NCBI RefSeq assembly: GCF_002104335.1
Contig: NZ_CP020867.1
Location: forward strand, 1,587,206-1,651,205
Reading direction: 5' to 3'
DNA length: 64,000 nt
DNA from: Campylobacter cuniculorum DSM 23162 = LMG 24588
GTDB taxonomy: Bacteria > Campylobacterota > Campylobacteria > Campylobacterales > Campylobacteraceae
Both the position numbers and the translations under genes were made by a program. The stretch's first letter is position 1; the number at the start of each line of letters is the position of its first letter. This document shows, one piece after another, positions 25,587 to 35,032 of this stretch. The notes beneath the pieces were generated by a model. The model saw nothing but the letters and a program-made list of their open reading frames with translations. It did not search any database and was not told the origin of the DNA.

Positions 25587-26074
25587 TTTAAATTTTTAAA
25601 ACTAAGATTTAATTCCAAATCAAGCCCTTTAACAAGTTTTATCACATTTTGAAGCTCATCGATTTGTTTAGAAACCACGCGAATTTCCTCTCCTCTAATG
25701 CTAGAACTAACCTTAAGTTTGCTATCCTTTATGGCTTTATTAATTATTTTGGCATTTTCACTATCAATACTATCATTAATTTTTAAATTCAAATGAAACA
25801 TCGCCCCATTTTCGCGACCAAGTTCTTTAATCGCCTTTGTATTTATCCCTCTTTTAATCAATTTTGAAATGAGTATATCTCTTAAAACATCGACTTTTCC
25901 TTCACTTGAAGAGCTAAGGCGAAAAATACTTTCCTTTTCATTGAAACTAAGCTCACTCTTAACGCCTTTTAAATCATAACGTGCCTGAAGCTCCTTTTTA
26001 GCTTGTTCTAAAGCATTTTTAAGCTCTTGTTTATCCACAGCCGCACTGATATCAAAACTATGCTCACTTGCCAT
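25583..26074 (-). CDS. yajQ: YajQ-family nucleotide-binding protein
   Basis: YajQ proteins bind nucleotides or RNA; in Xanthomonas a member binds cyclic di-GMP. The 163-aa protein has the family start ([20 protein letters not shown]), the middle GREN motif and the end motif [19 protein letters not shown]. Length is normal. It overlaps the dehydrogenase gene upstream by 11 bases and the lipoprotein gene downstream by 4. Confidence 0.92.
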   Translation of the reverse strand: MASEHSFDISAAVDKQELKNALEQAKKELQARYDLKGVKSELSFNEKESIFRLSSSSEGKVDVLRDILISKLIKRGINTKAIKELGRENGAMFHLNLKINDSIDSENAKIINKAIKDSKLKVSSSIRGEEIRVVSKQIDELQNVIKLVKGLDLELNLSFKNLK

Positions 26075-26996
26075 TTTCTATCCATTCTTTAAGATTATTA
26101 TAAACAATTTTCATTAAAGCATCTAAAGACTCTTCACTCGCCCAAGCAATATGCGGAGTGATGATTAAATTATCTTTATGTTTAATGTTTAAAAGCGGAT
26201 GGTTTTTTACCATCGGTTCAAATTCTAAAACATCAAGTCCGACGCGTATATTCTTTTCATTTAAAATTTTTGCTAGATCTTCTTCATTGATAATGCCACC
26301 TCTTCCAACATTAATCAACACAGCATCTTCTTTTAATAACATAAGTTCTTTATAAGTGAATAGATTTTTAGTGTTTTCATTTAAAGGTGCATGGATGCTT
26401 ATAATATCGCTTTCTTTTAAGAGTTCTTCAAAATCAAGCCGTTTAAAATTTGCATCATTATTCTGTCCGCTTGTAGAATAATACGCAACCTCTGCTCCAA
26501 AAGCCTTTGAAATTCGAGCCACTTCTTTGCCTATTGTCCCAAGACCTACAATTCCGTGTTTTTTCCCGCTTAAGGTATTGAGAATTTTTGTATAATCTGT
26601 AAAAATTTCACACTCGCTCCATTTGCCCTCTTTGCTCCATTGATTATAAAAAACAATTTGATTTAAAAAGGCAAACATTAAAGCAAAGGTATGCTGGAGC
26701 ACACTTTTGGTCGAATACCCTGCAGCATTTTTAACAATAATATTTTTAGATTTTGCATAAGCAAGGTCTATATTATTAACCCCCGTTGCTGTTTCTAAAA
26801 TAAGCTTTAAATTTGTATTATCAAGCACTTCTTTGTCAATGATGATTTTATTCACCATTGCCACATCAGCATCTTTTAATCTCTCAATCACCTTATCTTT
26901 AGGAGTTGTTCTATAGCTTTGAAATTCACCAAATTCTTTAAAAACAGATAAATCATAATGACCCAAAGTCGCAGCATCTAAACAAACAATTTTCAT
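26064..26996 (-). CDS. D-isomer 2-hydroxyacid dehydrogenase
   Basis: This 310-aa NAD-dependent oxidoreductase has the dinucleotide motif [15 protein letters not shown], the catalytic Arg in [13 protein letters not shown], and the catalytic His near the C-terminus in [12 protein letters not shown]. The family interconverts 2-oxoacids and D-2-hydroxyacids (glycerate, lactate and others); the substrate here is not evident. It starts right after the ATP-grasp gene stops and overlaps yajQ. Confidence 0.88.
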   Translation of the reverse strand: MKIVCLDAATLGHYDLSVFKEFGEFQSYRTTPKDKVIERLKDADVAMVNKIIIDKEVLDNTNLKLILETATGVNNIDLAYAKSKNIIVKNAAGYSTKSVLQHTFALMFAFLNQIVFYNQWSKEGKWSECEIFTDYTKILNTLSGKKHGIVGLGTIGKEVARISKAFGAEVAYYSTSGQNNDANFKRLDFEELLKESDIISIHAPLNENTKNLFTYKELMLLKEDAVLINVGRGGIINEEDLAKILNEKNIRVGLDVLEFEPMVKNHPLLNIKHKDNLIITPHIAWASEESLDALMKIVYNNLKEWIENGK

Positions 26997-28172
26997 TCAA
27001 TCCTCCTTTATAATATGTCCTACAAATTTCGAAGAATTATCTAAAATCAAACCACCTTTTCTAAAACCCAAACCACAACCCTCATAAGCAAAAAACACTC
27101 CGGCTTGATAATATTCATTTTCATAAGAATTCAATTCAGTGTATTCTTGATAAATAAATGCATTGTTAGCATAAGGTCCTATATTTTCGTGTAAAATTTT
27201 ACCTTCTTTTACCACACTTATATTTGCCCCTTCTCTACCAAAAACAGGTTTTTTTACATAGGATTTACCCTCTAAAGGTTTATCCTTTGTTTCTAAAAGT
27301 AAGGGATGATTTGGATAAAGCTCCCATAAAATTTTCAAAATGCCTTTGCTTTGAAAAAGCAAAGTATAAGCAGGATTTAAGATAATCGCCTTTTGATTTC
27401 TCATCATTTGTGTTAAAAGCATAGCAAGCTCTCCCTCTTCTATGGCTATATCCTCCCAAGGAATGAGCTTAAACCAATATTCATAATTTTCTCCATTTTT
27501 AAAAATCCCCTCTTCGCTAAATTCCACCTCATCAACATAAGAAAAATTTGTCACAAAGCCCGCTTCTTTAGCAATATGTTCAAGCAATTTCGTTGTCATT
27601 TCTTCTTCTTTATTTCCTGCTATGCTTGAAAAAAGAATTTTCCAACCCTCATAGACCTCATCGAAATTTTCTACATTTTCATCAAGGGTAACAAGTCGTT
27701 TAAAATTATCCATCAAACATTCATAAATGCTATTAAATTGCGAACTTTCATCGCGTTTATTTTGTTTTAAAATCGCCCATTGTAAAATTGCACTTTCAAA
27801 CAAAGCTGTTGGAGTGTCAGCATTAAATTCAATCAATTTTATAGCTTTTCCATCAAGTCCCCCTGCTAAATCAAAGCGACCATACAAATGCCAATGCACC
27901 TCATTTTCCCAACTCATTTTAATCGCGTCAATGAGATTAAAAGGAATGCCAAGCTCATCAAAGCGATTTTTATCAATCACCTCTTGTGCTGCAGCTATAA
28001 ACATATCATAAAGCTCATTAACAGCTTCGTAATATGCATTTGCTTCATTTTCTTTAACACAAACTAATTTATTGTCGATATAATCACTCCCATCTTCATC
28101 AGTGTGCCAAGAAAAACCTATACTCTCTAAATAATCTTTTTTTAATTTTTCAAGCCTTAAAAATTTCATCAT
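26997..28172 (-). CDS. Glutathionylspermidine synthase-family ATP-grasp protein
   Basis: This 391-aa protein matches the C-terminal amide-ligase part of glutathionylspermidine synthase: WHLYGRFDLA, ELYPNHPLLLETK, KPVFGREGANISVV and YQEYTEL are the ATP-grasp landmarks. There is no amidase domain. Bacterial stand-alone members often join with the UPF0323-type lipoprotein found next to it, and their true substrate is unknown. Adjacent ATGs at 28172 and 28169 are both possible starts after AAAAGG. Confidence 0.85.
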   Translation of the reverse strand: MMKFLRLEKLKKDYLESIGFSWHTDEDGSDYIDNKLVCVKENEANAYYEAVNELYDMFIAAAQEVIDKNRFDELGIPFNLIDAIKMSWENEVHWHLYGRFDLAGGLDGKAIKLIEFNADTPTALFESAILQWAILKQNKRDESSQFNSIYECLMDNFKRLVTLDENVENFDEVYEGWKILFSSIAGNKEEEMTTKLLEHIAKEAGFVTNFSYVDEVEFSEEGIFKNGENYEYWFKLIPWEDIAIEEGELAMLLTQMMRNQKAIILNPAYTLLFQSKGILKILWELYPNHPLLLETKDKPLEGKSYVKKPVFGREGANISVVKEGKILHENIGPYANNAFIYQEYTELNSYENEYYQAGVFFAYEGCGLGFRKGGLILDNSSKFVGHIIKED

Positions 28173-28181
28173 CCCTACCTT

Positions 28182-28772
28182 TTAAGAACCAAAAGATGAG
28201 CTGCTTGTCGCTTTTGAACCCCCGCCAAAAAAGCCTGATTTTGTGCTCGAGCTCGCTTTTGTGCCACCTGCATTGTTAAAGTTATTAACACTTCTTTGAT
28301 AGGCACTTTGATTAGAAAAAGCCCCTCTTTGCTGATTTGCAAAATTTTGATTGTTAAAAAGCTTTGAACCTATCCAGCTTCCAAGAATCGCCCCTGCTGC
28401 ACTTGCAAGTATAGCCTCGCCCAGCCCTAAACCTCCGCCTGAACTTATTTGAGCATTGTCTTTAGTGAGATTTGAAGTGCCATTGTCAATTTTAGCCGCC
28501 TCATCTTTGATGAGTTTGTCCATTTCTTCTTTGGTTAAAACCCTTTCACTCCCATCAAGAGCCTGTAAAACCACTCTTGTTTCATCGCTTGGAAATTGGT
28601 CTTTGATTTTATATTCACCCGGAGAAACCTCTTCAATGATAACAAAAGCACCCTGTTTAATTTGTTGATTTGAAGCTGTATTATCTTCTCCACAGCCCAC
28701 CAAAGCTCCTAATGCAATAGCACTCAAACCTCCTATCATACCAATTTGGATAATTTTTTTAATCCTTTTCAT
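28182..28772 (-). CDS. UPF0323-family lipoprotein
   Basis: The N-terminus MKRIKKIIQIGMIGGLSAIA followed by LGALVGC is a lipoprotein signal with lipobox LVGC. A glycine-rich hydrophobic segment (ASAAGAILGSWIGSKLF) and a Ser/Gly-rich tail follow. The start at 28772 is chosen because AGAGGA lies 7 bases before it; an in-frame ATG lies 15 bases upstream. It precedes the ATP-grasp gene by 9 bases, a pairing conserved in several proteobacteria. Confidence 0.85.
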   Translation of the reverse strand: MKRIKKIIQIGMIGGLSAIALGALVGCGEDNTASNQQIKQGAFVIIEEVSPGEYKIKDQFPSDETRVVLQALDGSERVLTKEEMDKLIKDEAAKIDNGTSNLTKDNAQISSGGGLGLGEAILASAAGAILGSWIGSKLFNNQNFANQQRGAFSNQSAYQRSVNNFNNAGGTKASSSTKSGFFGGGSKATSSSSFGS

Positions 28773-28910
28773 AAAAGTTCCTCTCATGACTAAAATTTAA
28801 ATTTAAAAAGAAATTTTTAAAAGATTTTAGCAAAAAACAATTAATTACAATGTAAGTTCAAAGATATAATTTTAAGATTTTAAATCGATTGAGGAAATTT
28901 GAGTTTGGGT

Positions 28911-28937
28911 AAAAAGCCGAAAAAAATCGGCTTTTTT
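28911..28937 (-). terminator. Rho-independent terminator of rpsU
   Basis: On the minus strand GCCGA pairs with TCGGC around a T-rich loop and is followed by TTTTT. The stem starts within the rpsU stop codon. Confidence 0.85.
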
Positions 28938-29148
28938 AGAGTTTTGACTCGTAGCGTCTGAGCATATAAAGTCTTTTAAGCATCTTTTTACGTGCTGAAA
29001 TTTTTTGCTTTTTACGCATTTCAGTTTTAGGCTCAAAAAATCTTCTTGCTCTCACTTCGGTAACAACAAGATTTCTATCGACTTGTTTTTTAAATTTACG
29101 ATACGCCTCGTCAAAAGACTCATTAGGATGCACCTTAATTCCCGGCAC
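28936..29148 (-). CDS. rpsU: 30S ribosomal protein S21
   Basis: The 70-aa basic protein has the S21 pattern [20 protein letters not shown], a middle [16 protein letters not shown] and an Arg/Lys-rich tail. The start is GTG at 29148, giving MPGIKV as in relatives; AAAGGTGG lies upstream. It is monocistronic with its own terminator. Confidence 0.96.
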   Translation of the reverse strand: MPGIKVHPNESFDEAYRKFKKQVDRNLVVTEVRARRFFEPKTEMRKKQKISARKKMLKRLYMLRRYESKL

Positions 29149-29280
29149 AGCCCTCACCACCTTTCTTGTTAAAATTTATTAATATAGTTTTTCTAAAGGG
29201 TAAAATTTTAATCAATTTATCATTAAATTTAGCTTACAAAAATTTTTAAAAAATTTTATAAGAAAATTTGTTTTTTTAGT

Positions 29281-29286
29281 TATAAT
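29281..29286 (+). promoter_or_regulatory. -10 box of ccoG
   Basis: A perfect TATAAT behind a T-rich stretch lies 59 bases before the ccoG start codon. The leader between them is A/T-rich. Confidence 0.45.
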
Positions 29287-29345
29287 TGTGAAAATATTTA
29301 ATTTTTGATTAAAAAATATTTATCAAAAGAAAAGGGAGAGTTTCA

Positions 29346-30713
29346 ATGCAACAAGCTTTAACACATCTTACTCATTATGCACAAAAGCGTTATTTGACCT
29401 ATTTTGTGATTATGATTTTAGTTTTGGCTTTACCTTTTTTAAGAATCAATGATAACCATTTTTTTCTTTTAAGTTTTGACCATAAAAAACTTAACTTACT
29501 TTTTTTCTCCTTTGACACTCAAGAATTTTATCTCATGCCCTTTGTTTTGATTTTGCTTTTTTTAACGATATTTTTTATCACCACACTTGCAGGACGTATG
29601 TGGTGTGCGTGGAGTTGTCCTCAAACCATTTTTAGAGTGATTTATAGGGATTTAATCGAAACCAAACTTTTGAAAATTCGCCAAAATATACACAATAAAC
29701 AAAAAGAGTATCCAGGGCATTTTTTAAAAAAATCAATCGCTGTTATACTTTTTTATATCTTTTCTTTACTTGCAACAAGTGGTTTGCTTTGGTATTTTAT
29801 ACCTCCTGAAGATTTTTTTGTTTATCTTGCAAATCCGGGTGAGCATTTGCTTTTACTTGGAATTTTATTCTGTTCTTCTTTGTTTTTAACCTTTGATATT
29901 GTTTATTTGCAAGAAAAATTTTGTGTTTATGTTTGTCCCTATGCAAGAATACAATCTGTAATGTTTGACCACGATACCATACAAGTTATTTATGATGAAA
30001 AAAGAGGTGGAGTGATTTATGATGGCAAGATTAAACTTCACAAAAAGCCACCTGTTGGAGAGTGTGTGGGCTGTGAAGCGTGTGTGAGCGTGTGTCCAAC
30101 TCATATCGATATAAGAAAAGGTATGCAACTTGAATGCATTAATTGTCTTGAATGTGCCGATGCCTGTTCTAAAATACAAAATAAATTCAATCGTCCAAGT
30201 CTTATCAATTGGACAAGTGCAAGGGCTTTAGAAACGGGTAAAGGAGTGAGATATTTAAGATTTAGAACCATAGCTTATGGTATCGCACTTTCGGTTGTTT
30301 TTATTGTGTTATTGACAATGAGCACAAAAAAAGAACACATGCTTTTAAATATCAATCGTAGCAGTGAGCTTTATCATATATCTCATAAAAATGGAAATTT
30401 AGAAATTACTAATGCTTATACCTTCTTATTTCAAAATACAGACAGCCGAGATCATGAATATTATTTTGAAGTTGATTTAGAAGGAATTAATCAAGCTGTT
30501 AAAATTATAAGACCAAGCAAACCTTTTAAACTCAAAGCGGGTGAAAAAACTAAAAAAATCGTTGTACTTCAAGCAAACCAAAAACTTGGAGATGATGATA
30601 AAAAAGATATTATCTTTCCGCTTCATATCAAAGCTTATGCCTTAGATGATGAAAAAATCGTTGTTTTTAGAGAAAGTATCTTTGTTTATCCTAAAAATAC
30701 ACTTTTAAAATGA
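29346..30713 (+). CDS. ccoG: Cytochrome c oxidase accessory protein CcoG
   Basis: CcoG (FixG/RdxA family) is an iron-sulfur membrane protein that handles copper for assembly of cbb3 oxidase, the high-affinity terminal oxidase of Campylobacter. The 455-aa protein has four to five membrane helices, a WCAWSCPQTIFR segment and CVYVCPYARIQS. It also carries a two-cluster ferredoxin motif (CVGCEACVSVCP, CINCLECADACSK) and a C-terminal Ig-like domain. AGGGAGAG precedes the ATG. It lies 88 bases ahead of cmeA, with no cmeR between. Confidence 0.93.
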   Translation: MQQALTHLTHYAQKRYLTYFVIMILVLALPFLRINDNHFFLLSFDHKKLNLLFFSFDTQEFYLMPFVLILLFLTIFFITTLAGRMWCAWSCPQTIFRVIYRDLIETKLLKIRQNIHNKQKEYPGHFLKKSIAVILFYIFSLLATSGLLWYFIPPEDFFVYLANPGEHLLLLGILFCSSLFLTFDIVYLQEKFCVYVCPYARIQSVMFDHDTIQVIYDEKRGGVIYDGKIKLHKKPPVGECVGCEACVSVCPTHIDIRKGMQLECINCLECADACSKIQNKFNRPSLINWTSARALETGKGVRYLRFRTIAYGIALSVVFIVLLTMSTKKEHMLLNINRSSELYHISHKNGNLEITNAYTFLFQNTDSRDHEYYFEVDLEGINQAVKIIRPSKPFKLKAGEKTKKIVVLQANQKLGDDDKKDIIFPLHIKAYALDDEKIVVFRESIFVYPKNTLLK

Positions 30714-30800
30714 TTTTATAGGCAATGATTTACTTTTGATTAATATATTTTTATAAAATAACACACTTAAGATATTTTTATAATCAAACAAGGTCAATCA

Positions 30801-31898
30801 ATGAAATTTTTTAAACATCATATTGTTTCAATTCTGATTTTTGGTATTTTTATAAGTGCTTGTAGCAAAGAAGAAACCACTGCAATCCCTGCTCAACCTG
30901 TCAATACAATCACGGCAAAAAGCGAAAATATCCCCTTAAGATTTAGCTATCCTGCGAAACTTGTAAGTGATTATGATGTTATCATTAAACCACAAGTTAG
31001 TGGAGTAATCATTAAAAAATATTTTAAGGCTGGGGATTTAGTAAAAGAGGGAGATAGGCTTTTTCTAATTGAACCCGATAAATTTCAAGCAAATGTTAAT
31101 ATGGCTTGGGGAAAAGCTTTGATGGCAAGAGCGGATTTTGATAACGCGAATAAAGATTATGGAAGAAATAAAATTTTGTTTGAAAAAAAAGCTATTTCTC
31201 AAAAAGAATATGATACAAGTTTGGCTTCTTTTAAGACCACAAAGGCAAATCTTGAAAGTGCAAGAGCTGAAGTAGAAAATGCAAAAATTGACCTTGCACA
31301 TACAGAAATTAAAGCACCTTTTGACGGGGTTGTGGGCGATGCTTTGATTAATATAGGAGATTTTGTCAATGCTTCAACAAGCGAACTTGTGCGTATAACG
31401 AACTTAAATCCAATTTATGCTGATTTTTATATTTCAGATACTGATAAACTCAATATTTCACGCAACACGCAAAGTGGCAAATGGGAACTTGATAATTTGA
31501 TTGCAAATTTAAATCTTAATGGTGAAAACTACAAGGGAAAATTATATTTTATTGATTCCGTGATTGACGCAAATAGCGGGACGGTTAAAGCTAAAGCTAT
31601 ATTTGATAATAACGATTCAAAACTTTTACCGGGTGCTTTTGCAAATGTTAGCACCGATGGTTTTATCCAAAGAAATGGCTTTAAAATTCCACAAGTTGCT
31701 ATTTTGCAAGATCAAAAAGAGGTTTATGTTTATATTATAAAAGATGGAAAAGCAACTAAAACTCCGGTGCATATTAGCTCTCAAACAAATGACTATGCAG
31801 TGATAGATAAAGGATTAAAAAACGGAGATAAAATCATCGTTGATAATTTCAAAAAAATTCGTCAAGGCAGTGAAGTTATGGAGATTAGGAGCAAATAA
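30801..31898 (+). CDS. cmeA: CmeA, periplasmic adaptor of the CmeABC efflux pump
   Basis: CmeA bridges the inner-membrane RND pump and the outer-membrane channel. The 365-aa protein has a lipoprotein signal (IFISAC, Cys at residue 21), a biotinyl-lipoyl-like region around VSGVIIKKYFKAGDLVKEGD, an alpha-hairpin and a matching second half-motif (IKAPFDGVVGD). AAGG precedes the ATG. The cmeB start overlaps its stop (TAATG). The upstream gap of 87 bases holds a TATAAT at 30779 but no repressor gene. Confidence 0.93.
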   Translation: MKFFKHHIVSILIFGIFISACSKEETTAIPAQPVNTITAKSENIPLRFSYPAKLVSDYDVIIKPQVSGVIIKKYFKAGDLVKEGDRLFLIEPDKFQANVNMAWGKALMARADFDNANKDYGRNKILFEKKAISQKEYDTSLASFKTTKANLESARAEVENAKIDLAHTEIKAPFDGVVGDALINIGDFVNASTSELVRITNLNPIYADFYISDTDKLNISRNTQSGKWELDNLIANLNLNGENYKGKLYFIDSVIDANSGTVKAKAIFDNNDSKLLPGAFANVSTDGFIQRNGFKIPQVAILQDQKEVYVYIIKDGKATKTPVHISSQTNDYAVIDKGLKNGDKIIVDNFKKIRQGSEVMEIRSK

Positions 31899-34800
31899 TG
31901 TTTTCTAAATTTTTCATAGAAAGACCTGTATTCACTTCTGTTATAGCCATCATTATCTCCCTTGCAGGAATGATAGCCCTTTTTTCTCTACCGGTTGAGC
32001 AATATCCGTCTTTAACCCCTCCAACTGTGCAGGTTCAAGCCACTTATACAGGAGCGGACGCACAAACTATTGCTAAAACCGTTGCAACGCCGATTGAAGA
32101 CGCAATTAATGGTGTTGATGATATGATTTATATGGATTCAACGGCTAGTTCTGGTTCTTTGAGATTGACTGTGTATTTTAATATAGGCACAGACCCCGAT
32201 CAAGCTACAATCAATGTTAATAATAGAATTTCAAATGCCACTGCTAAACTTCCAGAAGAAGTAAGAAGACTCGGTGTAACGGTAAGAAAGGCATCTACAG
32301 CAACACTTGAAGCCATAACTCTTTATTCGACTGATGGAAGTATGGATTCGACTGAAGTGTATAATTATATCATTTTAAATATTTTAGATGATTTAAAAAG
32401 AGTGCCCGGAGTTGGTGATGCAACGGCAATTGGAAACAAAAATTATTCTATGCGTTTATGGTTAGATCCTGATTTGTTAAATAAATTTAATATTACTGCT
32501 ACAGATGTTATTAATGCAGTAAATGAACAAAATGCTCAATACGCAACGGGAAAAATCGGAGAAGAACCCGTAACACAAAAATCACCCTATGTGTATTCTA
32601 TCATTATGCAAGGACAGCTACAAAATGTCAGTGAATTTGAAAATATCATCTTAAGAGCAAATGATGATGGTTCTTTTCTAAGGGTTAAAGATGTAGCTGA
32701 AGTCGAAATTGGCTCTCAACAATATGTTTCTCAAGGCAGGGATAATGGAGGCGATGCTGTGCCGATTATGATTAATTTGCAATCGGGTGCAAATTCTATC
32801 CAAACAGCAAATCTTGTTAAAGCAAAAATGGAAGAGCTTTCAAAGAATTTCCCTGAAGGCTTAAAATACCGCATTCCTTATGATACAACGATTTTTGTTA
32901 AAGATTCAATCAAAGAAGTTATTAAGACCTTTGTTGAAGCTTTGATTTTGGTTATTATCGTTATGTATATGTTTTTGAAGAATTTTCGCTCAACTGTTAT
33001 CCCTATGATAGCAGTTCCTGTATCTATTTTAGGGACTTTTGCAGGTCTTTATGTCTTAGGCTTTAGTATCAATTTACTCACTCTCTTTGCTTTAATTTTA
33101 GCCATTGGTATTGTGGTTGATGATGCTATTATTGTGGTTGAAAATATTGATAGAATTATACATGAAGATAAAAACATTAGCATTAAAGAAGCAGCAATTA
33201 TGTCGATGAAAGAAATTACCTCCCCTGTTATTTCTATCGTTTTAGTCCTTTGTGCTGTATTTATTCCCGTTTCATTTATATCAGGTTTTGTGGGCGAAAT
33301 TCAAAAGCAGTTTGCTTTAACGCTTGCTATATCTGTTACTATATCTGGTTTTATTGCTCTTACTCTCACTCCCGCTTTGTGTGCTCTATTTTTACAAAGA
33401 ACACATGAAGCACCTTTTAAATTTGTTGAAAAATTTAATGATTTTTTTGATTGGTCTACTGAAGCTTTTACAAAAGTTGTTAGATTTGTTTTAAATCATG
33501 TAATTTTATTTTTATGCTTATTTGTTTTGATGATTTTAACAATGATTTTTTTGTATTTTAAAGTGCCTAGTTCTTTGGTGCCAACAGAAGATGAAAGCGT
33601 TATTATCACAGTTACAAACTTACCAGCAGGTGCTGCACTTCATCGCACAGTCGAATTTACTGATGCAATGTCACAGGATTTAAAGGAAAATCCAAATATT
33701 AAAGATAGTATGGCAATGATTGGCTTTGATATTTTTACAAATTCACTCAAAGAAAATTCTTCTGTAATGTTTGCTAACTTAACAGATATTTCAGAAAGAA
33801 GCACAAGCTCGTTTGATGTAGTAAATGGACTTAACAGAAAGTATTTTATGGATACAAGAGCTCAAGCCTTTTTCTTGAATCCTCCACCTATACAAGGTCT
33901 TAGTATTACAGGTGGCTTTGATATGTTTGCACAAAATCGTAGCGGAAAGAGCTATGCTCAAATTCAACAAGATGTTAATCAGCTCGTCATAGCAGCACGT
34001 TCAAGACCGGAACTTTCTAATGTTAGAACAACGCTTGATACGGGTTATCCACAATTTCAATTGTTAATTGATAGAGATAAACTTAAATCTTATAAGCTTA
34101 ATTTACAAGATGTTTTCAGCACCATTGCTTCGACAATAGGCACTTATTATGTCAATGATTTTTCAATGTATGGAAAGAATTTTCAAGTCAATATTAGAGC
34201 AAAGGGCGATTTTAGAAACACTCAAGATGCTTTAAAGAAAATTTATGTGCGTTCAAGTAATGCAGAAATGATTCCACTCGATGCAGTGCTCACTCTAGTA
34301 AGGACAAGCGGACCTGATGATGTTAAAAGATTCAATCTTTTCCCAGCAGCTCTTGTGCAAGGTGATCCGGGTCCGGGTTATACTTCAGGACAAGCTATTA
34401 AAGCAATTGCAGAAGTTGCAGAACAAACCTTAGGAGAAGATTATACAATAGCATGGTCTGGCTCTGCTTATCAAGAGGTTTCAAGCTCTAGTTCGGGAAT
34501 GATTTCTTTTGCTTTAGGACTTGTTTTTGTCTTTTTAATCCTTGCGGCTCAATATGAAAGATGGCTTATGCCTTTAGCTGTCATTACCGCTGTGCCTTTT
34601 GCGGTATTTGGTTCTTTGCTTTTTACATATTTAAGAGGGTTTATCGATGTTCAAATCAGCAATGATGTGTATTTTCAAACAGGATTGTTGCTTCTTATAG
34701 GACTTTCAGCTAAAAATGCCATTCTTATTGTAGAATTTGCAATGGAGGCACATCTTAAATCGGGAAAAAGTATTTTCGAAGCTTCACTTGAAGCAGCAAG

Positions 34801-35032
34801 ACTTCGCTTTAGACCTATAATCATGACTTCTTTAGCTTTTGGCTTGGGAATTTTACCTTTGGTTTTTGCAACGGGTGCAGGAAGTGCGAGCAGACATTCT
34901 TTAGGAACAGGACTTATTGGCGGTATTGCAGCAGCTTCAAGTATCGCAATCTTTTTTGTGCCTTTATTTTTCTATATTTTAGAAAGCTTCAATGCTTGGA
35001 TTGATAAAAAAAGAGGAAAAAATCATGCGTAA
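31898..35032 (+). CDS. cmeB: CmeB, RND multidrug efflux transporter
   Basis: CmeB is the proton-driven inner-membrane pump of the main Campylobacter multidrug and bile-salt exporter. The 1044-aa protein has twelve helices with two large periplasmic loops. The RND motifs include FIERPVFTSVIAI at the start, the helix-4 proton relay IGIVVDDAIIVVEN (paired Asp) and GLSAKNAILIVEFA in the second half. Length is typical. It is translationally coupled to cmeA and overlaps cmeC by 8 bases. Confidence 0.95.
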   Translation: MFSKFFIERPVFTSVIAIIISLAGMIALFSLPVEQYPSLTPPTVQVQATYTGADAQTIAKTVATPIEDAINGVDDMIYMDSTASSGSLRLTVYFNIGTDPDQATINVNNRISNATAKLPEEVRRLGVTVRKASTATLEAITLYSTDGSMDSTEVYNYIILNILDDLKRVPGVGDATAIGNKNYSMRLWLDPDLLNKFNITATDVINAVNEQNAQYATGKIGEEPVTQKSPYVYSIIMQGQLQNVSEFENIILRANDDGSFLRVKDVAEVEIGSQQYVSQGRDNGGDAVPIMINLQSGANSIQTANLVKAKMEELSKNFPEGLKYRIPYDTTIFVKDSIKEVIKTFVEALILVIIVMYMFLKNFRSTVIPMIAVPVSILGTFAGLYVLGFSINLLTLFALILAIGIVVDDAIIVVENIDRIIHEDKNISIKEAAIMSMKEITSPVISIVLVLCAVFIPVSFISGFVGEIQKQFALTLAISVTISGFIALTLTPALCALFLQRTHEAPFKFVEKFNDFFDWSTEAFTKVVRFVLNHVILFLCLFVLMILTMIFLYFKVPSSLVPTEDESVIITVTNLPAGAALHRTVEFTDAMSQDLKENPNIKDSMAMIGFDIFTNSLKENSSVMFANLTDISERSTSSFDVVNGLNRKYFMDTRAQAFFLNPPPIQGLSITGGFDMFAQNRSGKSYAQIQQDVNQLVIAARSRPELSNVRTTLDTGYPQFQLLIDRDKLKSYKLNLQDVFSTIASTIGTYYVNDFSMYGKNFQVNIRAKGDFRNTQDALKKIYVRSSNAEMIPLDAVLTLVRTSGPDDVKRFNLFPAALVQGDPGPGYTSGQAIKAIAEVAEQTLGEDYTIAWSGSAYQEVSSSSSGMISFALGLVFVFLILAAQYERWLMPLAVITAVPFAVFGSLLFTYLRGFIDVQISNDVYFQTGLLLLIGLSAKNAILIVEFAMEAHLKSGKSIFEASLEAARLRFRPIIMTSLAFGLGILPLVFATGAGSASRHSLGTGLIGGIAAASSIAIFFVPLFFYILESFNAWIDKKRGKNHA

